From CAWELS01 sp964468205 (GTDB taxonomy: Bacteria > Acidobacteriota > Terriglobia > Bryobacterales > Bryobacteraceae): a stretch of 64,000 nt of DNA. The translations under genes were made by a program, and so were the position numbers. Location of the stretch: the NCBI GenBank assembly GCA_964468205.1, contig CAYXVG010000036.1, positions 1 to 64,000 on the forward strand, read 5' to 3'. The notes beneath the pieces are model-generated. The model was not told the DNA's origin, searched no databases, and saw only the letters and a list, made by a program, of their open reading frames with translations. This document shows positions 27,503 through 36,996 of this stretch, piece by piece; the first letter of the stretch is position 1; each line of letters opens with the position of its first letter.

Positions 27503-30500
27503 TCACCGCACCGTGATTGGAACCTCCGGAGACTCCACCCCTGAGATCGCCAGCTTCAGCGGTTGCGTGCCCGCTGCCAATCCTCCCGGCAGCAGCACGT
27601 TCACCTGATATAAGCCGACGAACCCCGGCGCCAGTCCGCTGAACAGTACCTCGGCGTTCACCCCGCCGATCGTTACATCCGGGCTGGCCACTGTGATCTC
27701 CAACCCATTCGGACCGGGCCGAACCGGCCCTAGCCCGGTGCAGAAGATCTCCAGCGCCTCTTCCGCGGCCGCCGGCTGCTGGGATGTCAGCTTTCCCGTT
27801 CCGGCCACTAGCACCGCTCCCTCGCCTGTCCCGGGCATGGTGAACACCCCGGGCGCCACGCTGCGGACCGTCACCGGAATGGCTCCCGTCATTCCCAGCG
27901 GCGTCGATACCACCAGCCCCGCCTCGCCCGCCGGAATATCGAGCGGGACCACGAAATTGATCTGCCGGTCGCTGATAAACAGCAGCGGAAGCGCCCGGCC
28001 GTTTAGCAGTATCTGAACGCCGGCAATCGCCGTGGGCAGCGGGAAGCCTGCCACTTGGTTCTCTCCCGCCGACAGGTTCGCTCCGAAGATGGAAGCCAGC
28101 GACCCCGGCGCGAGGAGCGGCGCGAAGCTCGCCGCGTTCACGACTCCATCGGTGGAGGTGGCCGGCGCGCCGGTAGTGAAGATGCTCAGCTCAGGAAATC
28201 CGGCCGCGTCCGCAACCGAGATTCGCAGTTCATTGGTTCCGCTTCCGTCCGGCGTCCATTGGAAACCGGCCAGGCCATCGGAGTTGGTGAGAAGCTCGGT
28301 TGGCTGCACCGACCCATCGCCTGAGGCCGTCGCCCGCAACCGTACGGCCGGGTAGGGCAGATTGTTAATGTCAGTCGCCCGGACTACAACAGGCTCGGGC
28401 AGCGGCTGCCCGGGCGTCGCCGCTTGCTTGTTCCCCGCCAGCGCCTCGAGGCGCAGCAGGCCGGAAAGAGCATCCGCCACTTGAACGCGCGCCTCGGCCG
28501 TCTCATAGCCTCCGCCGGAGACGTCCGCGGTGATAACGTCGACGCCCGCGCGCGCGCCGGTCACGTTGAACACAGCCGCGGTGGCGCCCGCCGGAATGCG
28601 CACCGAGGAGGGGATCCCGGCCGCGCCGCTCTCGGATCCGAGAAGAACATCGAGGTCCTCTTGTGCAGGCTCCTCGATCGCCACCGTCGCCCCAACGGTG
28701 GAGCCGGCCAGCAGTCCCGTGGCCGGAAAAAGCGACAGCCCAAGACCGCGACGAATGCGCGTGTCGGCCACTGCGCGGCCATCCGACGCCTGGCTGTAGA
28801 ACTGCTCGAACTCACGGCGATAGCGGTCCACCTTCTCGACATCGGCGGGCGAAGGCGGCGTGCCCTCCGCGTGGACGAGCACAAAGGCAAAACGGAACGT
28901 GCGCTGCGAAACAGTGTGATCCGGACTCCGCCGGCCCTCCGCCGCAATCAGCGCGTCGATTTGGATGTCGCGCCTCTGCCCGTTGAAGTTCACGTTCTTC
29001 TGCGGCATTTGGCTGACATTGAAAATGCTCGGATTCTCCACCACGAACGTGTCCGGGACGTCCCATGGAGCGCGAAGGCCCATCAGATATTGGTCCAGCG
29101 GCGAATATCCTTCCACCGTCGCCACGGTTACGAACCGGCGCGTCGCTTGCGCGTCCACGGGGCATGCGTCCGGAGTGACCTCGCGGTCACAGATGCGGTT
29201 TCCTTCGAGCAGCGACGCCTCCGAGTTGAAGACAAAGCTCCAGTGCGCTCCGTCCCGGCCCAGCATCGGCCGGGCGTCCGGGTCGCCTGGATTTCGGACG
29301 CTGGCAAAAGCGAGAAACAGGTGACCGGCCTCGTGGCCGAGCACCGTCAGCGGCGTATCGCCCGCCGCGAAACGCCGCGCGACAACGGCGTTGGGATTCT
29401 CCGGATACTGGTTCAGTGGTCCCAGATTGAGAATCGCCTGCAGCCGGCTCTTCGAACCCACGAATTCGCCGAAATCCACCAGCGGATCGCCGATCCCCTC
29501 ACGGCGGTTCCGGATCGTGATCTCGAACGCCACCGTGCCCACGTCAGCTTCTATGCCAAGGTTGTTGTAGAAGACAAGATAGTCGTAGGCGTCATCGCGC
29601 TCCTTGAAGAACTTCTGCGACGCCAGTATCACGTCCACTTCTTCGAGAAATGTGAAGCGCTCGGCCACCGTCCCGCTGAACTCATCCGGCGAGCCGTCCA
29701 CAAACGAGACTACGCGCGTCGAGCCTTCCCCGCCTCCCGGCGAGATTCCCACCACCGCGCTCACGGTGGTGATCGTTTCATACGCGAAACTGATCCGCCC
29801 GTCCGCCTGTATCGTCACCTGAAACGTCTGCCGCGGGCCGCTGCCAAACGTGCTGAACTCCGGAACGTCAACCCAGGAAACCACTAGCCGGTTCGACTCG
29901 ACCAGCACCCGGACACCGTCGGGCGACCGCGTCGGGTCCAGGTCCCGGAACAGCGGCGCCACGCGCGGCAAACCGCTGGTGAGACGGTCAAGGCTGCGCG
30001 GGCCAATGTCCGTATCGCCGGCCCCCATCGTGATATTGCCGTCGGAGTTGACGTGCACGGAGGAGTGCTCCCGCCCGTAGAAGGGAAAAGAAAAGGGAAG
30101 AGCTATCTCCCGGGTATCGTCGTCACCGAAGCCTTCGATGAGCGTGCCGGCCAGGGCCGCGTTGGCATCATACCCGCCGCCACTGACGCTGAACCGGTAC
30201 GATTCCGCGGCGCTGGAGGCTGGCGCGAAAGAAACCGTCTGGTTATCCAGGTCAAAATCGTTGCGGCGGGAGACAACGCCGTCGCCATCTTCCATCAGAA
30301 TGAGATCCCCCGCAACCGAAGTCGCAGGCCGCCGCTGATCGCTGGCCCCCGCGGAGAGCGGACCGACACCGCCCCCCCGGCCGGCGCGTTTCTGCTGCGC
30401 CTTGCGGTGCAACTGCACCTCGGCCTGCAACCGGTCGCGATGGGCGCCGCAGGTGCGGGCCACCTCGGCGGCCGAAAGGCTGTTCGCGATAATTGCCGCG

Positions 30501-30556
30501 GCGGCAAGAAATACAACTTGCCTTCGTATCAGTTTTTGGAAGTTGGCGAAGCTCAT
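27503..30556 (-). CDS. Exported nidogen-like/HExxH protein with C-terminal TIGR03437 domain
   Basis: The 1017-residue protein has a signal peptide ending near residue 29 (FLAAAAIIANSLSAAE). Residues ~140-290 look like a nidogen-type domain (IALPFSFPFYG, VHVNSDGNITMG, VSWVDVPEF). A metalloprotease-like motif HEAGH follows (VLGHEAGHLFLAFA, ~420), with a possible third ligand further on. Two Ig-like/bacterial Ig segments (~620-780) lead to the TIGR03437 domain (GVVNAASFAPLLAPGSLASIFG, INFVVPLDIP, FCTGLGPV, GLAPGFVGLYQVNV). It may be a cell-surface protease, but zinc binding is inferred from one motif only. Confidence 0.85.
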   Translation of the reverse strand: MSFANFQKLIRRQVVFLAAAAIIANSLSAAEVARTCGAHRDRLQAEVQLHRKAQQKRAGRGGGVGPLSAGASDQRRPATSVAGDLILMEDGDGVVSRRNDFDLDNQTVSFAPASSAAESYRFSVSGGGYDANAALAGTLIEGFGDDDTREIALPFSFPFYGREHSSVHVNSDGNITMGAGDTDIGPRSLDRLTSGLPRVAPLFRDLDPTRSPDGVRVLVESNRLVVSWVDVPEFSTFGSGPRQTFQVTIQADGRISFAYETITTVSAVVGISPGGGEGSTRVVSFVDGSPDEFSGTVAERFTFLEEVDVILASQKFFKERDDAYDYLVFYNNLGIEADVGTVAFEITIRNRREGIGDPLVDFGEFVGSKSRLQAILNLGPLNQYPENPNAVVARRFAAGDTPLTVLGHEAGHLFLAFASVRNPGDPDARPMLGRDGAHWSFVFNSEASLLEGNRICDREVTPDACPVDAQATRRFVTVATVEGYSPLDQYLMGLRAPWDVPDTFVVENPSIFNVSQMPQKNVNFNGQRRDIQIDALIAAEGRRSPDHTVSQRTFRFAFVLVHAEGTPPSPADVEKVDRYRREFEQFYSQASDGRAVADTRIRRGLGLSLFPATGLLAGSTVGATVAIEEPAQEDLDVLLGSESGAAGIPSSVRIPAGATAAVFNVTGARAGVDVITADVSGGGYETAEARVQVADALSGLLRLEALAGNKQAATPGQPLPEPVVVRATDINNLPYPAVRLRATASGDGSVQPTELLTNSDGLAGFQWTPDGSGTNELRISVADAAGFPELSIFTTGAPATSTDGVVNAASFAPLLAPGSLASIFGANLSAGENQVAGFPLPTAIAGVQILLNGRALPLLFISDRQINFVVPLDIPAGEAGLVVSTPLGMTGAIPVTVRSVAPGVFTMPGTGEGAVLVAGTGKLTSQQPAAAEEALEIFCTGLGPVRPGPNGLEITVASPDVTIGGVNAEVLFSGLAPGFVGLYQVNVLLPGGLAAGTQPLKLAISGVESPEVPITVR

Positions 30557-30676
30557 GAGGAAACGGGTACTGCTACCATTTTAGGACAGAGACCTCATCA
30601 GTGGACGGTGCTCCGCGCCTTTTCGGGTACCGGCGGAGCCTGCCCGGTCTCGATACCGAGGAGGAAGTTACAAAAA

Positions 30677-31540
30677 ATGCCATTCTGCACAAGCTGTGGG
30701 ACTGAGTACGCCGACGACGCGAGATTCTGTGCCGGGTGTGGGGCCTCGATCGCCTCTGGCGGAGCGTCCGCAGTGGTCGTCACGGCCCCGCCAGAGCCCG
30801 TTGAATACACTATCCAGGGTGACAATCTTCAGGTGGCGCGCATTCGTCTCAAACCGGGTCAGGAGGTCTACGCCGAGGCTGGCAAGATGGTCTACAAATC
30901 GGCTTCGGTCCAATGGGACACCCGCATGACAGGAGAAACCCTTGGCGACAAAATTTGGGGCGCCGTGAAGCGGAAACTCAGCGGAGAATCCCTCTTCATG
31001 ACCTACTTCCGAACCTCCAGCAGCGGCGAGGTCGGTTTCGCGGGTGACTACCCAGGCTGCATCCAGGCCCGCGATCTCGCCCCCGGCGAAAGCATCCTCG
31101 TGCAACGCGACAGCTTCATCTGCGCTCAGACGACGGTCAACCTCAGCATCGCTCTGGTCAAGAAGCTCGGCGCCGGCTTCTTCGGCGGCGAAGGCTTCAT
31201 CCTGCAGAAACTCACCGGCCCCGGGCTCATCTTCATTCACGGCGGCGGCGACTTCATCGAATTTGATCTCAAGGCCGGCGAAGTCATCCAGGTCGACACC
31301 GGTTGCATCGTCGGCTTTGACAGCACCGTGCAATATGACATTCAACTCGCCGGCGGCATCAAAACGGCGATCTTCGGCGGAGAAGGACTCTTTCTCGCCA
31401 CCATGACCGGGCCGGGAAAAGTACTCATCCAGAGCATGACCCTCGAGAAACTCCGCCGCGGTCTGGCCCCAGGCAAGACCGGCGGCGACGAACGCGGGCC
31501 CCTCGAATCCCTTTCCGGCCTTTTCCGCAGCGAAGTCTAG
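30677..31540 (+). CDS. AIM24/TIGR00266-family protein with N-terminal zinc ribbon
   Basis: ATG 30677 is preceded by GAGGAGG at 30658-30664, so the longer upstream open frame is ignored. The 287-residue protein begins with a four-cysteine zinc ribbon (CTSCGTEYADDARFCAGCG). The AIM24-like beta-roll follows: QVARIRLKPGQEVYAEAGKMVY, GEVGFAGDYPGCIQARDL, GLIFIHGGGDFIEFDLKAGE and IFGGEGLFLATMTGPG. Bacterial members form trimeric beta-sandwich assemblies; the function is not known. It is divergent from the nidogen-like gene, and no partner gene is evident. Confidence 0.9.
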   Translation: MPFCTSCGTEYADDARFCAGCGASIASGGASAVVVTAPPEPVEYTIQGDNLQVARIRLKPGQEVYAEAGKMVYKSASVQWDTRMTGETLGDKIWGAVKRKLSGESLFMTYFRTSSSGEVGFAGDYPGCIQARDLAPGESILVQRDSFICAQTTVNLSIALVKKLGAGFFGGEGFILQKLTGPGLIFIHGGGDFIEFDLKAGEVIQVDTGCIVGFDSTVQYDIQLAGGIKTAIFGGEGLFLATMTGPGKVLIQSMTLEKLRRGLAPGKTGGDERGPLESLSGLFRSEV

Positions 31541-31766
31541 GCGATGGCGCGAACCCTGGCGTCCCCAGCCGCGTTCGCGCTTCCCTCGCTCTATGAACCG
31601 CTCCTACTCCTGCGCTTGGCGGGTTTGCCGCCCTCCTGTCCCGGTGAACTCGGTGCAAATCCTTAGTTCTTCCCTGGCTTCTACTTAGTAGTCCTGGAAC
31701 CATCTCTTCTAGTATCAGACCCTAAACCGGACCAACATATCCGCCGATTCAACTAAGTGAGAGTCA

Positions 31767-32957
31767 ATGTCCGACGTACCACAATCCGGTTCAGACCAGG
31801 CCCCGGAACCGCAATCCGGTGACCGCTCCAGCAGCGTCGAGCATGCCGGCGCCCGGTTCCTCGCCAGCCTGAATCACGATGTCCGGACCCCCCTCAGCGG
31901 GATTGTCGGTATGACGGATCTGCTCGAGGAAACGGAACTAAACGAGGAGCAGCAAGAGTACGTATCCACGACTCGGTTGTGCGCGGACCAACTTCTCGAG
32001 CTTCTCAATTCCGCCCTGGAATACGCCTCGCTTGCTTCCGGCGCGGTGAAGATCCAGCCGGCGGAGCTACACCTGCCGCAGTTGCTCCAAGCCGTCATCG
32101 AGGAGTTTGCTCCGAAGGCTGAAGCCAAGGGCTTGAAGATCCGCGGTTCGTTCCCAAACCTTCCCGGTACCGTCATCTGTGACGAATTGCGGCTCCGCCA
32201 GGCTGTCAAGCCGCTGGTCGCCAACGCGGTGAAATTCACTCACGATGGAGAAGTCGAAATCTCGGCCGCGATCCAGGGCGATCCTGCTGCAGCTTCGGCA
32301 CTTCTTGCCATCACGGTCCGCGACACCGGCATCGGCATTCCGAAGGACAAATTGGAGGCGATCTTCGAGTCGTTCCGGCAGCTCGAAAGCGGACTCTCGC
32401 GCAGCTATGCCGGGATGGGCCTGGGTCTCGCCGTGGGTCGCAAACTTGCGGAAATGATGGGCGGCGGAATCTCGGTCGAGAGCGAACCCGGCCAGGGCAG
32501 TGTTTTCCGGCTCGACGTCCCGGTTTCGCTGCCGGCCCCGCCCGAGGCCGATCCTATCGAGGATGCCGCCGGCGTTGCGTCCGGCGAGGACAACCGTCCC
32601 TTCGTGCTCCTTGTCGACGATAATGACGTAGCCCGCCGCGTTGTAAAGCATATTCTCAATCGGGCCAACTATCGGATTGATTGCGCCGAGGACGGGGAGA
32701 GCGGTATCGCCGCCGCCCGCGAACACTGCTACGATCTAATCTTGATGGACCTGCAGATGCCCGGGGTCGACGGCATGGAGGCGACCGAGAGAATCCGCCG
32801 GATGAACGGCTACCGTACTACACCCATCCTTGCCCTCACGGCCAACTACTCCGAGGAGTTCGTCCGCGAGTGCAATGAGGTCGGCTTTGACGGTTTCCTC
32901 TCCAAACCGATCCAGCGGGACAAGCTCGTGGAAGAGCTTGACCGCCGCCTCCGCTAG
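31767..32957 (+). CDS. Soluble hybrid histidine kinase with C-terminal receiver domain
   Basis: The 396-residue protein has no membrane helix and no recognisable sensor domain. After ~25 disordered residues comes a HisKA domain with H37 in SLNHDVRTPLSGIVGMTDLL. The ATPase domain (~140-255) has N-box residues (AVKPLVANAVKFTHDG) and G-boxes (DTGIGIP, GMGLGLAVG). A receiver domain (~275-396) has the phosphoacceptor D328 in LILMDLQMPG, plus ALTA and a K in LSKPI. Without a sensor it must take its signal from a partner protein. The 226 bases upstream hold no obvious gene; AGTGAGAG lies just before the ATG as a weak Shine-Dalgarno. Confidence 0.92.
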   Translation: MSDVPQSGSDQAPEPQSGDRSSSVEHAGARFLASLNHDVRTPLSGIVGMTDLLEETELNEEQQEYVSTTRLCADQLLELLNSALEYASLASGAVKIQPAELHLPQLLQAVIEEFAPKAEAKGLKIRGSFPNLPGTVICDELRLRQAVKPLVANAVKFTHDGEVEISAAIQGDPAAASALLAITVRDTGIGIPKDKLEAIFESFRQLESGLSRSYAGMGLGLAVGRKLAEMMGGGISVESEPGQGSVFRLDVPVSLPAPPEADPIEDAAGVASGEDNRPFVLLVDDNDVARRVVKHILNRANYRIDCAEDGESGIAAAREHCYDLILMDLQMPGVDGMEATERIRRMNGYRTTPILALTANYSEEFVRECNEVGFDGFLSKPIQRDKLVEELDRRLR

Positions 32958-33038
32958 CCGGTCCTCGCCCGAAAAGGCCTATTCTTTCAGCGAATCGCAA
33001 CACCCTGTGGAGTACAATTAAATAGAGTTCCCCCGAAT

Positions 33039-35849
33039 ATGTTGGATGCGATCCTCGCCAAGATTTTTGGCACGAAAAACGAGCGCGAACTAAAGGTCAT
33101 GCAGCCCACGGTGGCTGCGATCAACGGCCTCGAACCGCAAATCGAAAAACTCTCCGACGCCGAGCTCGCCGCCAAGACCAACGAATTCAAGGAAAAACTC
33201 AGCCAGGGCGCAACTCTTGACGACCTTCTGGTGGAAGCGTTTGCCGTCGCCCGCGAGGCCGGCCGGCGCAAGCTTGGAATGCGCCACTATGACGTCCAGC
33301 TCATCGGCGGCATCGTCCTCCACCAAGGCAAAATCGCCGAAATGAAGACCGGTGAAGGAAAAACGCTCGTCGCAACTCTTCCCGTGTACCTCAACGCCCT
33401 CGGCGGGAAGGGTGTGCACGTCATCACCGTTAACGACTACCTGGCCAAACGCGACGCGGAATGGATGGGCCGCCTTTACAGGGCGCTTGGCATGAATGTC
33501 GGCGTGATCGTTCACGACCTCTCCGACGCCGAGCGCCGCGCCGCCTACGGCAGCGATATCACCTACGGTACCAACAACGAATTCGGCTTCGACTATCTGC
33601 GCGACAACATGAAGTTCCGTATCGAGGACTGTGTGCAGAGAGAGTACAACTTCGCCATCGTCGACGAAGTCGACTCCATCCTCATCGACGAAGCCAGAAC
33701 GCCGCTCATCATCTCGGGCCCGAGCGAGGAGTCTACCGACAAGTACTACCGCATCAACGGCATCATCCCGAAGCTCGAGCGCGGCGAGGAGATCGACGGC
33801 AAGGAACCCGGCGAAAAGTTCTACACCGGCGATTACACCGTCGACGAGAAACACCGCAGCGTCGCTCTCACCGAGGAAGGCGCTCTGAAGGTGGAGAAGC
33901 TGCTCAACCGCCCCGGACTCTTCGAGGGTGGTGACATCGAGTCCTTCACCATTCGCCACCACGTCGAGCAGGCGCTTAAGGCCCACGTGCTCTTTCATCG
34001 CGACAAGGACTACCTTGTTAACGACGGGCAGGTCATCATCGTCGACGAATTCACCGGCCGCCTCATGCCGGGCCGCCGTTGGAGCGACGGCCTCCACCAG
34101 GCCGTCGAAGCCAAGGAAGGCGTGAAGATCGAGCGCGAAAATCAAACGCTCGCCACCGTCACCTTCCAGAATTTCTTCCGCATGTACGACAAGCTCGCCG
34201 GCATGACCGGTACGGCCATGACCGAGGCCGCCGAGTTTGGAAAAACCTACAAACTCGACGTCGTCGAGATCCCAACCAACCGCGACCTCATTCGCGTGGA
34301 ACACTCCGACGTCGTCTATCGCACTCAGGAAGAGAAGTGGCGCAACGGGGCCAAGGAAATCGCCGAGTACAACAAACAGGGCCGCCCGGTGCTAGTTGGT
34401 ACGGTCTCCGTAGAGAAGTCCGAGACGCTATCGAAGATACTCAAACGCATGGGCGTGAAGCATGAGGTGCTAAACGCCAAGAATCATGCCCGAGAGGCGC
34501 ACATCGTCGCCCAGGCCGGGCGCAAGGGCGCGGTCACGGTCTCCACCAACATGGCCGGCCGCGGTACCGACATTCTCCTGGGCGGCAATCCGGAATACCT
34601 CGCCGAAGAGAAGCTGCGGAAGGCCGGAAAAACCCGCGCCGACATCAGCGAAGAGGAATGGAAAGAGATCTTCGAGCCGATCAAGGAAGAAATCGCCCGC
34701 GAGCACGAGGAAGTGGTCCGGCTCGGCGGTCTGCATATTGTCGGTACCGAACGCCACGAGTCCCGCCGCATCGACAACCAGCTTCGCGGGCGCGCCGGCC
34801 GCCAGGGAGACCCCGGCAGCTCCCGCTTCTACCTCTCGCTCCAGGACGACCTCCTGCGCATCTTCGGCGGTGATCGCATTCAGGGCCTGATGCTCCGCCT
34901 CGGTATGGAAGAAGACGTGCCCATCGAGTCCGGTCTCATAACCCGGCGCATCGCCAAGGCCCAGGAGGCCGTCGAGGCGCAGAACTTCGCCGCCCGCAAA
35001 CACCTGCTCGAATACGACGACGTGATGAACAAGCAGCGCGGCTATGTCTACTCCATGCGCCGCGCCCTACTAGCCGGAAAGGACATGCGCGAGCGCGTCA
35101 TGGAGATGGTCAACAACATCACCGACTCGCTGCTTGACACCTACTGCGCCGAAAACCGAAAGCCTCACGAATGGGATTTCTCGGCCATGCAAACCGATGT
35201 CTTGAGCCAGTTCGGCGTCAAGATCGTGCCTGAGGAACTCGAAAATCTGACCCGGCCCGAGATCCGCGAGGCCCTGTTTGCCAAGCTCGAAAAGAAATAC
35301 GCCGAAAAGGAAAAGCAGATCCCGCCCGATATCCTCCGCGAGACCGAGCGGCTCGTCATGCTCACCGTCATCGACAACCAGTGGAAAGACAACCTCCTGT
35401 CGATGGACCACCTCAAGGAAGGCATCGGCCTGCGCGGCTACGGACAGAAGGATCCGCTCATCGAGTACAAAAAGGAGTCCTTCAAGCTGTTCAACGAAAT
35501 GCTGGACCGGATCGAGGACGAAACCATCCGTATCCTCTATTTCCTCCAGCCCGCCGAACCGGCAGCTCCGGTGATTCGCCGGCCCCCGCAGCCGCGGCCC
35601 GATGAGAACGAAGGGGAACTCGTCGGCGTCGCCGCGCGTCAACAAAACCAGGCGGCCGGAAATTCGATTACCGAGTTCACCCGCACCATCCAGCGAAAGA
35701 AACAGCGCGAGCTCGAGCAGGCGCAGCTCGTTGGGGGAGAAAAGGCCGACTCCGCACAGCAGCAGGTGATAAAAGGTAAAAAGGTCGGACGAAACGAGCC
35801 GTGCCCCTGCGGAAGCGGAAAAAAATTCAAAAAATGTTGCGGAAGATAG
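33039..35849 (+). CDS. secA: Protein translocase ATPase SecA
   Basis: This 936-residue protein is SecA throughout. It has MKTGEGKTLVATLP (Walker A), VDEVDSILIDEARTPLIISG (Walker B plus), TMAGRGTDILLGGNPE and GTERHESRRIDNQLRGRAGRQGD (helicase motifs), and ends with CPCGSGKKFKKCCGR, the zinc motif that binds SecB and phospholipids. It drives Sec-dependent export at the membrane. The last 16 bases overlap the start of the next gene, so that protein is translationally coupled to SecA. Confidence 0.98.
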   Translation: MLDAILAKIFGTKNERELKVMQPTVAAINGLEPQIEKLSDAELAAKTNEFKEKLSQGATLDDLLVEAFAVAREAGRRKLGMRHYDVQLIGGIVLHQGKIAEMKTGEGKTLVATLPVYLNALGGKGVHVITVNDYLAKRDAEWMGRLYRALGMNVGVIVHDLSDAERRAAYGSDITYGTNNEFGFDYLRDNMKFRIEDCVQREYNFAIVDEVDSILIDEARTPLIISGPSEESTDKYYRINGIIPKLERGEEIDGKEPGEKFYTGDYTVDEKHRSVALTEEGALKVEKLLNRPGLFEGGDIESFTIRHHVEQALKAHVLFHRDKDYLVNDGQVIIVDEFTGRLMPGRRWSDGLHQAVEAKEGVKIERENQTLATVTFQNFFRMYDKLAGMTGTAMTEAAEFGKTYKLDVVEIPTNRDLIRVEHSDVVYRTQEEKWRNGAKEIAEYNKQGRPVLVGTVSVEKSETLSKILKRMGVKHEVLNAKNHAREAHIVAQAGRKGAVTVSTNMAGRGTDILLGGNPEYLAEEKLRKAGKTRADISEEEWKEIFEPIKEEIAREHEEVVRLGGLHIVGTERHESRRIDNQLRGRAGRQGDPGSSRFYLSLQDDLLRIFGGDRIQGLMLRLGMEEDVPIESGLITRRIAKAQEAVEAQNFAARKHLLEYDDVMNKQRGYVYSMRRALLAGKDMRERVMEMVNNITDSLLDTYCAENRKPHEWDFSAMQTDVLSQFGVKIVPEELENLTRPEIREALFAKLEKKYAEKEKQIPPDILRETERLVMLTVIDNQWKDNLLSMDHLKEGIGLRGYGQKDPLIEYKKESFKLFNEMLDRIEDETIRILYFLQPAEPAAPVIRRPPQPRPDENEGELVGVAARQQNQAAGNSITEFTRTIQRKKQRELEQAQLVGGEKADSAQQQVIKGKKVGRNEPCPCGSGKKFKKCCGR

Positions 35850-36814
35850 TCTTTTTCACCGCCCTCGTCCTCGGCGCCAGCGCTAGTGCTTGGTCCGCGA
35901 TCTGGCCCGAGGAGTTCTTTGGATACACGAGGGTAGCCGTTGAGCCGGCTTCACCCGGTGACGAGCCCGTCTGGGAAGAATACGGTTTCGAAGCGGGCGA
36001 GAACGCACGCTATGCCCTTGATGGCAAGGAGTTTAGAGGAACGGCCTTCCGCTTTGCCGATGCGACCAGCGCCAGGGCCGTTTACCTGTGGAAAAAACCA
36101 AGCGACGCTCAACCCGCCGACTTGACCGGGCTGTCGGTTCAATGGAACGACGGCGCCTATTTCGCCCACGGCAACTATGTCTTTCGTTTTGAAGGCTTTA
36201 AGCCAAGCGTTGAGCAGGTTGTCGGCCAGCTTCTCATTGTCCCCCTGCTCGAACAATCGCCTCTCCCGTCGTGGACGGAGTATGTCCCGGAAGAACATCG
36301 TATCGAGGATTCACGCCGCTTCATTACCGGCCCGGAAGGTCTCGAACAGTTCGAGCCGCGGGTACCCCCGTCCGTCGTCGGATTTCACTATGGCCCGGAA
36401 GCCGAAATCGCCACATACTCGACTCCGGCCGGGCCCCTTAAACTCACCGTCTTTAACTACCCAACTCCTCACATCGCTCGGGAGCGTCTGGCCGAGTTCC
36501 GCATGCTCGACGGGGCCATCGTCAAGCGGGCCGGTCCCATGCTCGCCGTCGTCTTCGATCCGCCGGACCCCGACGCAGCCCAAAAACTCCTCGCCCGCGT
36601 GAACTACCGGGCCAATATTACTTGGGACGAGTACAGCTTCAAGCGCGAACCGACCCTCCCCGAAGTCATCCTCACCGCTTTTCTGTTCATCGGCGGGCTC
36701 TTTCTGATGGCTCTCATTTTTGGAGCCCTCTTCGGCGGGCTGAAGTTCCGTCGCAGACATGAGGGCGCGGTCCAGGAAGACCCGATGATCATGCTCCATC
36801 TCGACGACAGATAA
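35834..36814 (+). CDS. DUF6599-like exported protein with C-terminal membrane helix
   Basis: I start at ATG 35834, inside the end of secA, because it gives a clean signal peptide (MLRKIVFFTALVLGASASAWSA) and 326 residues. The body (~25-280) alternates beta strands and helices with no motif I can name (AIWPEEFFGYTRVAVEP, FRFADATSARAVYLWKK, GFHYGPEAEIATYSTP). A strong membrane helix near the end (VILTAFLFIGGLFLMALIFGALFGG) is followed by a basic then acidic tail on the cytoplasmic side. Similar proteins are found in Acidobacteriota behind housekeeping genes. Overlap with secA suggests a role in the cell envelope, but this is inference. Confidence 0.75.
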   Translation: MLRKIVFFTALVLGASASAWSAIWPEEFFGYTRVAVEPASPGDEPVWEEYGFEAGENARYALDGKEFRGTAFRFADATSARAVYLWKKPSDAQPADLTGLSVQWNDGAYFAHGNYVFRFEGFKPSVEQVVGQLLIVPLLEQSPLPSWTEYVPEEHRIEDSRRFITGPEGLEQFEPRVPPSVVGFHYGPEAEIATYSTPAGPLKLTVFNYPTPHIARERLAEFRMLDGAIVKRAGPMLAVVFDPPDPDAAQKLLARVNYRANITWDEYSFKREPTLPEVILTAFLFIGGLFLMALIFGALFGGLKFRRRHEGAVQEDPMIMLHLDDR

Positions 36815-36962
36815 CCCATGATCTTTCTCTGTCTTAGCGCGAAACCCGGTTGCTGCCGGCCACTACCTGGCGGCTTTTCCACCGGCTGTTGAAAAAACAG
36901 AAGACGTCTAAACTGTTTTAGTTCTGCGGCTTACGGGAACGATCTTTTGCCGCGTTTTCCTC

Positions 36963-36991
36963 TTGACTTCCGTGCTGACTGGCCCTAAACT
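36963..36991 (+). promoter_or_regulatory. Sigma-70-type promoter upstream of the candidate RNA
   Basis: TTGACT (36963-36968) and TAAACT (36986-36991) are separated by exactly 17 bases. Transcription would start near 36997. The match is one of the best in the window, and the next coding start is 347 bases away, so the promoter may serve a non-coding RNA as well as rnj. Confidence 0.6.
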
Positions 36992-36996
36992 CCAAG

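Noticed and set aside
28424..29887. 487-residue plus-strand open frame under the nidogen-like gene
   Set aside because: Arg/His-rich with no domain; mirrors the minus-strand coding sequence.
33090..34304. 404-residue minus-strand open frame under secA
   Set aside because: SecA motifs are unmistakable on the plus strand; the antisense frame is rich in Asp/Val/Ala by codon mirroring.
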